A DNA stretch of 64,000 bases from Rugalucina vietnamica (lineage: Eukaryota > Mollusca > Bivalvia > Lucinida > Lucinidae). The DNA lies in contig OZ024870.1 in assembly GCA_964017185.1 (NCBI GenBank), positions 24,389,621-24,453,620 of the forward strand, in the 5' to 3' direction. Under the pieces are notes generated by a model. The model made no database searches, was not told the DNA's origin, and saw nothing but the letters and a program-made list of their open reading frames with translations. Position 1 is the first letter of the stretch, and each line of letters begins with the position of its first letter. A program made the translations under genes and the position numbers. Below, piece after piece: positions 59,701 through 64,000 of this stretch.

Positions 59701-62656
59701 GGCACGAAAGTGTTTGGAAAATAATCAAAGGGAAATAACTCCAAAGATATGAAAGCAAGAGTAATGATTCTTGTGCATCATGCTTTATAAGTGTACCATG
59801 TTTCATTGAAAAATCTCTAATGTTTTTTGAGTTATAGAGCAGACACGAAATTGAATGAAAAATCAAAGGGAAATAACTCCAAAGATATGCAAGCAAGAGT
59901 TATGGTTCTTTAGCATGACACATCATCTCATCGTGCTTTATAAGTGTATCAAGTTTCATTGAAATATTTCTTATGGTTTTCAAGTTATAGAGTGGACATG
60001 AAATTGTATGGAAAAATAATCAAAGAGAAATAACTCCAAAGATATGAAAGCAAGAGTTATAATTCTAGTGCATGACACATCGTCTCATCATGCTTTATAA
60101 GTGTACCAAGTTTCACTGAAATTTCTCTTACGGTTTTCAAGTTATAGGGTGGACACGAAATTGTATGGAAAATAATCAAAGGGAAATTACTCCAAAGATA
60201 TGCAAGCAAGAGATATGGTTCTTTAGCACGACACGTAATCTCATTGTGCTTTATAAGTGTACCAAGTTTCATTGAAATAACTCTTACGATTTTCGAGTTA
60301 TAAAGCGGACATGAAATTGTATGGAAAATAATCAAAGGGAAATAACTCATAAAATACTCAAGCAAGAGTTATGGTTCTTGTGCATGACACATCGTCTGAT
60401 CATGCTCAATAAGTGTACCAAGTTTTATTGAAAAATCTTAAACGGTTTTCAAGTTATACAGCGGACACGAAATTGTATCGAAAATAATCAAAGGGAAATA
60501 ACTCCAAAAATACTCAAGCCAGAGTTATGGTTCTTGTGCATGACACATCGTCTCATCGTGGTCTACAAGTGTACCAAGTTTCATTGAAAAATCTTTAACG
60601 GTTTTCAAGTTATACAGCGGACACGAAATTGTATCGAAAATAATCAAAGGGAAATAACTCCAAAATTACTCAAGCTAGAGTTATGGTTCTTGTGCATGAC
60701 ACATCGTCTTATCGTGGTTTACAAGTGTACCAAGTTTCATTGAAAAATCTTTAACGGTTTTCAAGTTATAGGGCGGACACGATTTGTGATGGACAGACGG
60801 ACGGACAGACAGACGGACGGACAGACGCACGGGGAAAAACAATATGTCTCCCGACCCTGTCGGGGGGAGACATAATGACCATGAAATTCTTTCAAAAGTC
60901 CTGTATCATTGTTTATTTCATTTTGAAAATCCAAAAGGGGTCATAGTTTACTGAGCATAAACCAGCCTTTTTGAAAGTGCTTTAGTGCAGATTCTTATAT
61001 CAACATCAAAGTAATAGAAGACTTAAGGTTTTCAAAGCAAACTATACAGTGAGTGCTGAAATTTCAGAATTGGAAAAATAGGGACTGTACTACTAGTAGT
61101 GAAATGAAAAATATCAAAAATTGTATTTGGAATTTTTTTTATTTTTTACAACTTTAAAAAATCTCTGTACATTGCATGGGCATGTTTTCATAATGTTGAA
61201 ACCAGAAAAACAAATCATGACAATCACTGTTAGTGGTAAAAACAATAATCAAAGTAATAACAGCCTTTGGCATTAAAAACAGAACAATTAATATGGAAGT
61301 TGGTCAGCTTGAAGTTTATTATTTACTTTAAAAAGATGAGTTTGTTTATTTAGGTATCTATAATGCCAGTAGGTACATGTATTTATCCATGTCAATTTTT
61401 AACTAATTTAAAAGAAATTGTACAGTACATATCATCAAGAAAACATATCCGTGCAATGAATACCCCCTTATACCCACTTTTACATATTAAAACTGGGGTA
61501 TACCTATTTTTCTTATTTTTGCTCCAAAACATAGATTGTGGGTACTCGTTAGAACTGCCTTGGCGAGGCGGTTCTAACGTGTACCCATAACCTATGTTTT
61601 GAGCAAAAATAAGAAAAATATCAAACATTTTTTGCTGAAAATGTTCAATTTTTAGAACTTAAAAAAAATCTGTATATTACATGGGCGTGTTTTCCTGTCA
61701 TGTCAGCGAAAAAGGACAAATGAATGTGCAGGCACCACCAAAAAGTCTTTCTGTCTTGAAACAAGAAAATGGAGATTTTTCAGACAAATCTGGGACTTGT
61801 TTGTGATATGTTTGAAGGCTTACCAAAACAATCAATAGAGCTTTGGTGGTTCGCTACCAATATATAAGCCTCATCTGACTTGAGATGTTCCTTGCCTTTG
61901 ATCTCACACTCCAACCCAAACAGTTTGGCAAGCTGCCTCATAGACCACACTATAAAACTGAAATATACAAGAAATGTGCCATCTCGTGAGAAAACTGATG
62001 TGGTTTTTGAACAGGTCCAACACAAACCTGGCTGTGCAATCACAGAAGATGGCTAGAGACTGGAAATTTTGGATTTAGGAAGAAGAGGGATTCTACTTTC
62101 CAAGTAGCGAAAACAAAGGTGCTGATCAGCTTTGCAGTTACCATGAAGCTGATCTGCGTCTTTGTTTTTGCCTATAGATGCAAATTGTTGGCTTTCTCAT
62201 GAGGCGGCTAAAATCTTAGATGACAATACTCTGGGAAAACTTACAATAAAAGTGATTCAAATTTTCCAGTGTTTCCCCATTTTTATTGCGATGTTTCTGA
62301 AAAAAACACTGTAAAGATGTATGTCAATCTCTGGCAATATAAGCCTAAAATCGGTACAGGGTAACACCTTGCATGGGACCTTGAAGCCCCATGTTAAAGT
62401 CAAGATATTTGAAATTTACTGTTTGACACCACCGTAAATCTAGTGACTTATGAGTCAAATGTATATTCTTAAAGCACCTGTGCATATTGTCAAGTTAAAG
62501 ATGTTGAACGTGGAGCAGACTGGCACAGGGATAGAGTGTAGGACTGATCCCAGGTTTGATCCTCATCCGGGGCGCAGTTTGTTAAGGCCTTGAGCAAATC
62601 ACTTTACCACAGCTCCTGACTCCTGAGGTAATGGTCAGAGATTGATCGACTTAATA

Positions 62657-62692
<36 letters not shown>

Positions 62693-63705
62693 AATACTTG
62701 ACAACTCAACATCAAGAAACATCAGCTCACATGCTATTATGCAACAACAAATATATCCTAAAAAAAGTTCTGTGTTATATCTCGGATCCAAAATAGCCCA
62801 GATATGGCACTAAATGTAATGTCAATTAATGTTGTCTTCAGGAACTGTCACAATGAATAATAAAGTTTTCCCTTCATTTTTACCCAGATTTGGCAAATTG
62901 CTATCTAGAAAGCTGAAAGTCCTAATTTTCTAGAGTTTACAGAACCTGTCTAATTCTCTAGAAATAATAATACTACTGTCTTGCAGTTAATATATTAAGT
63001 TATTGCTTTATGATAGAAAATCTTGGATATTTGCTAAAATAATTGAATTATCAGCATACAAACTTTGTCAGTCTCAGCTTTGACATTCTAGCCGAGACAA
63101 CATCTTTCCAATAAATACCATATAAATGGGCCCATATAAATACCGTTGTTACATATCCAGTTAATTATTATTAGATCCGAGGTTATATATCTTTCTACAT
63201 TAATTGTACCTTCACTGTGACCATCAGGCTCAGCAAAGGAGCCTAAACGTAAGAGGAAAAGACAAACAAAGAATAGGTAGTATCCACAGGTCGTCTTATG
63301 TTTGTTGACAAGAATTGTTAGTGCACTTACTCCAAGAGGAGGTGCGTCTTCAAAGGCGGAATTTACAGGTACCATTTTTAATGCCTATCGTTTGGTGTGA
63401 GCAGTCAAACCACAAAGCTTTTTGGGATATCTGTAAATGATTTTCAGCAACCATTAAAATCCAGGTAAAATAAACACTTAATTACTGTGATCATTGATGA
63501 AAAAGTAAACAAACCAGTGATTTCTCGGGTCCCCAGGTCTGAAGACGGCATAGCAGGAAATGACAGCTGCTGACATCATGAACCATGAATAATAAAAGAA
63601 AAACTTCGCATAGTAACGAAAAGTATTGCTCAGTTCATAGAGAAGTGGCAAAATTAATAGAAAACAAATGATAAACCACTGTGACAATTCCAAAGCAAGA
63701 GCCAT
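35561..63705 (-). CDS. AGPAT: 1-acyl-sn-glycerol-3-phosphate acyltransferase (AGPAT1/2 type), 6 coding exons, 21.9-kb last intron
   Basis: Exons in transcript order: 63705-63515, 61957-61824, 59080-58905, 58225-58130, 57666-57594, 35736-35561. Phases close to 281 aa (human AGPAT1 283, AGPAT2 278). It acylates lysophosphatidic acid to phosphatidic acid at the ER membrane. Residues 1-55 hold two hydrophobic segments ([13 protein letters not shown] and [18 protein letters not shown]). Motif I NHQSSID has H101 and D106 (H-x4-D), motif II is GTVFIDR (140-146), motif III FPEGTR (173-178) and motif IV IPIVP (200-204), so all four PlsC motifs are intact. The start is the first in-frame ATG after an upstream stop; a GTG 15 nt upstream is not needed. 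The C-terminal exon matches the family ([24 protein letters not shown]). The last intron contains a same-strand Helentron and many smaller elements. Identity markers are mixed between AGPAT1 and AGPAT2, so the paralogue is left open. Confidence 0.95.
35749..35998 (-). repeat. GAGCC MITE at the 3' splice site of the last AGPAT intron
   Basis: ATAT duplication at 35745-35748 and 35999-36002. Its edge is 12 nt from exon 6, leaving only ATATTGTTTCAG between. The inner hairpin has an extra GCAGTTACTGCATGGTGTA duplication. Confidence 0.92.
36016..36530 (+). mobile_element. Family F tandem-core 5' part, two 5' ends
   Basis: ACTAGAAATTGGCTGCAAGC then TATACCCCCCGCAA at 36019 and again at 36479, with about two core units between. 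Confidence 0.7.
36552..38058 (+). mobile_element. Tandem-core family B element, full length, copy 2
   Basis: Same ends as the 33074 copy with three core units. It ends CTCAGGTGAGCTAAAAA. Confidence 0.9.
38122..38250 (-). mobile_element. SINE type 2 fragment
   Basis: On the - strand, GGTGTGGTCTAGGGTAATAG and CATGAGCAAGACACTGT match the type 2 layout. Confidence 0.5.
38370..46781 (-). CDS. Helentron (Helitron2) Rep-helicase-endonuclease polyprotein, intact 2803-aa ORF
   Basis: One uninterrupted frame. Residues 1-840 are acidic and low-complexity with no recognised domain. About 848-1028 hold four copies of a basic repeat, roughly 46 aa each ([20 protein letters not shown]). Two CxxC-type zinc motifs start near 1070 ([18 protein letters not shown]). 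The Helitron-like N domain and Rep nuclease follow, with HLH near 1575 ([10 protein letters not shown]) and the paired tyrosines near 1760 (FYVASYVSK). The Pif1-like helicase has Walker A GGAGVGKS near 2120, Walker [18 protein letters not shown], and a late motif [14 protein letters not shown]. From about 2585 comes an endonuclease/exonuclease/phosphatase domain ([25 protein letters not shown]). The C-terminal endonuclease defines Helentrons. It is a rolling-circle transposon. No stop or frameshift in 8.4 kb points to recent insertion and possible activity. A possible 3' splice site at about 46823 suggests upstream non-coding or coding exons. Confidence 0.95.
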   Translation of the reverse strand: MDDSPSECIGQDKQLSPEQSTASCVQDGNKVNSKKLGFLKLDAVYDTEVSDFEATLFNSHELQETNESVDKMEESLNEDDDGSVYQDFIKIRETNTCYQADVDTVLINVNQYNQNIDNDFVKNTNSRKESANHIQSSHECKETGVLNHDYRRQTCDFVENTHCTQRYGFLDLDISCCDYDNAEDFENIIVSALKQQILSKDLVSDETVTYAGTDKDGSSGSIDTCTVMFNNEERSVSMEECLIKHETQITVGQDETKNCSVVIPTNQTYMHYEGKSNDGSMMHSSEFIVDKKNETIMNHHSVRLDKDCPQEVKCIEKCFLRSVKSTDMHECLNPNKTVGTTESNCNLVQSADAAAVRKEVGDSSEVHGNVSCSDQTLHNNNQQHFILSNYEDTKLSCTENEECVELDGTSSIKKSKIFSEKLEEKPYEMNKTMFSLNSDTWKSNNEPRDVLIEEEGFFKKGDIAVEGIYTNQDTGSLEEEQNINKDKQRLVTRPPGLSNRSGLNVFRLKSGCYRFERKVGNSISESEPSLRNTEDSKASNLLINNNRKQLDIGSKLHKQYKTGDLMKEMDLNKVKSFDRIVSVMDTVDMNEDIYKPSCQLPSIGNYKEIKESQSQTVKQMHSAFKDKLDRGLKEEKAQTKDVFTKVSFKDVPQRKTEVHGKFVYDEVKQTNSIKNQINVESCKTEAPSRKKISKQLESNKEFDSSLNIAVERRHHNDNHSTDRACTNKGKDTTDVLMHTYFKRQKYMQLRKKHESSITEKRKCENDISEDQMNVKKIKINQTTKRTVSFQEKQSVQGISKSENYWQSIKQEDQETIFMKESSKNGGNARRRKQTYILSQRKQRFQKTQLQRALDKQKDAYRKKVALSKEMPDEAAERRHRNKLSQERHRSRKTVQQEARAKQTDILRKKEALNKETPEKATDRKLRNKLSQEGHRKQKTSQQKAREKQTDILRKKEALNKETPIEATERKLRNKRSVEGHRKQKTPQQKAREKQTDILRKKEALNKETPEQATGRKLRNKLSQEGHRKQKTPQLKSKDKTKDLERKEQQRQLPHTVEMAIKLFKTVIQEGPTYICTSCNRLLFRGTVTRFSEDEFKDDQKVFMNKCRTLKLSHDDLEYICHTCRNALRKGSMPSIAVANCLKLDDIPLPLKDLTSLEVVFISRRIPFMKLLGLPRGKQKAIHGCVVNIPVEPEQTLSVLPRAPTPDSVVAVKLKRKLQYRGHVVMQNIQPYKIKQALQLLKHGLQNPFYKDVLIDENWEDTNARQLPELWASLTADTATDQDNAEAEAPDEAEAELQEQEDHDEAEEDEDRTGLSGLPYDSCLQPKAAMEKSDVLLNIAPGEGKRPQPFEADEHAEELSFPHLFPTGKFGFSMNRETKLSLKKYFQARILNCDGRFSKNIEYIFYAQYRSEAKEVADNLSIALRKGKQVDVTAGDLKQKVSSFIHNELGIHFLQNIRGSPAFYNKMLYDLLGMIRQLGACTWFITLSAADLKWTDTIRIIAQQQGNSLTEEAIANLSWEERCHWLRTNPVTAARHFDDRVQKFMKHILLNKNLNPLGKIIDYKYRIEFQQRGSPHLHMLAWCKDAPSFDTNTEEEIAQYVDQHLACSLPKDDDSLKDLLLLVQKHTHSGSCRKHGKACRFHFPRLPVKTTTAFKPSEEDVPTAKQEYYKEILANVHEELDKLDGDSEITIDTLLDRVNIDEESYMEALKWFKTKKGQPAIMLKRETSEIFINNYNEVLMKAWEANLDVQFVTSVLTCVFYVASYVSKPEKTLGDLLKAVSKSGQHLGAKASMKSVAKKFLSHREVCAQEAVYRLLSLPLTQGSRQVLFIPTDLPENRTRLFKPMKVLKQLEDDDPDVFQTNILDRYAARPNRLEGMCLAAFAANYGYRTSSRNKDNHQGDNSGQDDSDDEVAEDNLPKQIVLKRDLGHMVKRKTEAIIRSHQFSVYQDPEKYYHSQLLLYLPWRDEASDLLKTSYKACYTDNTAVIRENQSRFEHHAEDVAVAMDNLEEFGVPEDSWGDIAAQNEQARVDEREEGTHQDERSLYNALDVSEDQQVRGDLGLIPHSYELQTEKMTSQEYNDLVLSLNDLQSDVHSHILDWCTKMVLTHQIEKPPAFHIFLTGGAGVGKSHLVRAIVQTATRMFTRNNQIDSRHVLVCAPTGTAAYNVSGYTIHSALLIPIEQTKFDDYIPLSNEKLASLKESLGDVKILIIDEISMVGCDMLLTIHRRLCDIMGNEEPFGGISVLAVGDLLQLPPVGQFPVFDPPSDELAAIYGSLWTTHFKIVELTQIVRQQDDEKFSSLLNRIRIGQHTAADIEVLKERETTEDNDNYPTVAPHVFAYNDRVNAHNKKMLDTLSTPKYTFVATDSTRDSQTGRVDVASFGAEKCGLAKEVTLAVGARIILTKNIDVSDGLVNCAAGVVKGFLPPPPDNEQDLQNYIPKYILVKFDENRVGRNCRRIFRGTLPNPDWTPIPRVEICKRLGRYSKVTAKRIQFPIKLAWALTIHKEQGKTEDELVLSCEGPFRSGQFYTGISRTKSLHGLFILGKMDPRKIKVNVKSQKEIVRMKSNAILKVPIPVSVRASSDFCLRVRFLNVNSLLPHARQMETDKNVISGDIICLAETWLKHADDCPYLENKQVLRHDNVSRQHRSGGLLMYISLDYHIMKQYSIPNLNTEHLIILLSPRQAPQLRFCVAVIYKNPRFTDRDFLRELECLISEMPIRAVPTIITGDFNIDMLSTQTSAEKLKRLMMYYSFTQYIASPTHRKGGLLDHFYANFISEDVQVDTIPVYYSDHLMVSAAVPYYNLQ
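46824..48980. other. Region upstream of the Helentron ORF
   Basis: No host exon or known repeat was recognised. It holds the broken upstream frame at 47591-47774 and probably the Helentron 5' end and promoter. Confidence 0.4.
47591..47774 (-). pseudogene. Possible broken upstream exon of the Helentron
   Basis: From an ATG at 47774 the frame reads MDKLCEHC, then a TGA (47750-47748), then 52 open codons ([14 protein letters not shown]... KQEAETKHF) ending in TAG that merges with a GTAATT donor-like site. The cysteine-rich, charged content looks protein-like, but it cannot be joined in frame to the big ORF. Confidence 0.25.
48982..49175 (+). mobile_element. tRNA-derived SINE (type 2)
   Basis: A box GGCATAGTGGTAGAGAATTG, B box GGGTTTGATCCCC, middle GTGTCCTTGAGCAAGGCAAG, end GGACGTTAAACCTC. 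It lies in the AGPAT intron. Confidence 0.85.
49437..52672 (+). mobile_element. Tandem-core family F array, two nested or joined copies
   Basis: About 16 units of roughly 190 bp (AAAAATGCTGTAAATTTGTC; GCACTACCAACCATTATTG). It has two 3' ends at 51410-51491 and 52556-52672, each a GACGGAATGACGG microsatellite then the hairpin TATACCCCCC...GGGGGGTATA with CTAAAACTTCGTTTTGC between. After the first end the core resumes. Confidence 0.85.
52677..52874 (-). repeat. GAGCC MITE, left end missing
   Basis: Begins abruptly at TGTGGTTTCCGAACAGG right after the family F hairpin. Confidence 0.75.
53411..53893. repeat. Inserted element with a 144-bp hairpin
   Basis: Arms at 53420-53563 (TCAGATTTTAGCTTTCACTG and its inverse) around GAAGCCCGAAGGGCTTC. 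The rest is unusually CpG-rich for this window (53610-53815), with repeated AACGTCA words. Confidence 0.7.
54627..54644. repeat. Poly(T) run
   Basis: 18-bp T run within a core unit. Confidence 0.9.
55000..56688 (+). mobile_element. Family B element nested in a relative, 12-bp direct repeat flanks
   Basis: Starts ACCAGAGGACCAATGGTCCT and ends GGTGAGCTAAAAA. TGCTATAGCAAC stands at 54988-54999 and 56689-56700. The interrupted sequence continues across the insertion. Confidence 0.85.
57182..57238. repeat. GAT/GGT/AAT trinucleotide microsatellite
   Basis: Imperfect TGATGATGATAATAATAATG and GGTGGTGGTGGTGATAATGA runs. Confidence 0.85.
58333..58543 (-). mobile_element. tRNA-derived SINE (type 2)
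   Basis: On the - strand: GGTGTAGTGGTAGAGTATCA, B box GGATTCGATCAGG, GTGTCCTTGAGCAAGACAC. AGPAT intron 3. Confidence 0.82.
58556..58712 (+). repeat. GAGCC MITE, 5'-truncated
   Basis: Begins inside the inner hairpin, about 13 bp after the SINE edge. Confidence 0.8.
59241..59458 (-). repeat. GAGCC MITE, part of inner hairpin deleted
   Basis: ATTT duplication at 59237-59240 and 59459-59462. It ends 161 bp upstream of AGPAT exon 3, in intron 2. Confidence 0.88.
59531..60874 (+). mobile_element. Tandem-core element, family E, copy 2
   Basis: 5' end AACTAGAATTTGTTTTC then GATGTCTCCCCCC, about eight 155-bp units, a GGACAGACGGACGG microsatellite (60789-60829), and the hairpin TCTCCCGACCCTGTCGGGGG. 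Opposite orientation to copy 1. AGPAT intron 2. Confidence 0.9.
61085..61196. repeat. Family G MITE, one end only
   Basis: ACATTGCATGGGCATGTTTT with the adjoining A/T stretch. Confidence 0.6.
61436..61698. repeat. Family G palindromic MITE
   Basis: CCTTGGCGAGGCGGTTCTAA at the centre and TACATGGGCGTGTTTTC at the right end. It ends 126 bp downstream of AGPAT exon 2. Confidence 0.82.
61977..62210 (-). repeat. GAGCC MITE close to AGPAT exon 2
   Basis: Begins about 20 nt from the exon 2 boundary (61957), so it supplies the sequence just upstream of that 3' splice site. Confidence 0.85.
62512..62690 (+). mobile_element. tRNA-derived SINE with poly(A) tail
   Basis: GGCACAGGGATAGAGTGTAG, B box AGGTTTGATCCTC, CCTTGAGCAAATCACTTTAC, then A31 at 62658-62688. 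The long pure A run suggests a recent insertion. Confidence 0.82.
62691..63514. other. Proximal part of AGPAT intron 1
   Basis: No repeat family recognised. It contains a 95-codon open frame on the - strand (63375-63088) with no recognisable domain. Confidence 0.4.
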
Positions 63706-63946
63706 GTTGGCAAATGACACAGATCGATTTCAAGCGTCTTAGGACATAGAGAGAAGAGCACAAACGGGTCAACTCGATCCCAGAAGATTTCGGCCTTGAT
63801 TTTTTCGACCTCACACCCTGGTGTCTGTGGTATTGTCAATAGATGACGTTTCACCAGAGAACTATTCTGATCTGATTCTGATTCTGATTAGATTCGGATA
63901 ACCATTCGAGTATTTTACAAGATGCATGTTTCAAGACACTTTGAAT

Positions 63947-63947
<1 letters not shown>
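63706..63947. promoter_or_regulatory. AGPAT upstream flank, promoter expected
   Basis: Should hold the 5'UTR and core promoter of the - strand AGPAT gene. No TATA box could be placed. Contains a CTGATTCTGATTCTGATTAG repeat (63871-63890). Confidence 0.3.

Positions 63948-64000
<53 letters not shown>
63948..64000. repeat. GAAA microsatellite at the window end
   Basis: About 11 GAAA units drifting into GATA; continues past the window. Confidence 0.97.

Noticed and set aside
63088..63375. 95-codon frame starting [15 protein letters not shown], with a GTAAGT donor
   Set aside because: It could be a first exon of a nested gene, but it does not join AGPAT exon 2 in frame and no continuing exon was found. 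Without transcripts it is not supported.

Overview
This is eukaryotic DNA from an invertebrate, most likely a bivalve mollusc. That is an inference from the split genes with GT-AG introns, the A+T-rich introns packed with hairpin MITEs, the tRNA-derived SINEs, and mobile elements with 155-450 bp tandem cores that resemble the pearl-type elements known from bivalves. Nothing bacterial was seen, and there is no CRISPR array or rRNA.

Three host genes can be assembled exon by exon with every splice phase closing. (1) RPAP2/Rtr1, the RNA polymerase II CTD-phosphatase-family protein: + strand, 7489-18311, 10 coding exons, 728 codons plus stop. (2) A Mab-21-fold protein (MiD49/51- or cGAS-like): - strand, 18980-23876, 6 coding exons, 524 aa. 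It converges on RPAP2 tail to tail. (3) A 1-acylglycerol-3-phosphate acyltransferase (AGPAT1/2 type): - strand, 35561-63705, 6 coding exons, 281 aa. Its last intron is about 21.9 kb long and carries a Helentron with an uninterrupted 2803-codon ORF (38370-46781). That ORF reads as a basic repeat region, zinc fingers, a Rep nuclease, a Pif1-like helicase and a C-terminal endonuclease.

Layout: 1-7.4 kb is repeats only (duplicated MITE blocks, a hAT-type element inside another element, a Helentron-like tandem-core element and an 88-bp satellite). 7.4-18.3 kb is RPAP2, with a LINE fragment in intron 2 and a tandem-core element in intron 6. 18.9-23.9 kb is the Mab-21-type gene. 24-35.5 kb is dense in MITEs, SINEs and tandem-core elements. 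35.5-63.7 kb is the AGPAT gene and its repeat-filled introns. 63.7-64 kb is the AGPAT upstream flank, ending in a GAAA microsatellite.

The main structural result is that four separate tandem-core families (called B, C, E and F here) follow one plan. Each has a 5' end that repeats one arm of a terminal hairpin and a tandem core of 155-453 bp units. Three of them also have a GACGG-type microsatellite and then the 3' hairpin. This is the plan expected for non-autonomous Helentrons, and a possible autonomous partner sits in the same window. A palindromic 4-bp-TSD MITE family (GAGCC ends) occurs about 32 times. One copy lies 12 nt from a splice junction and must hold the branch point of the last AGPAT intron.
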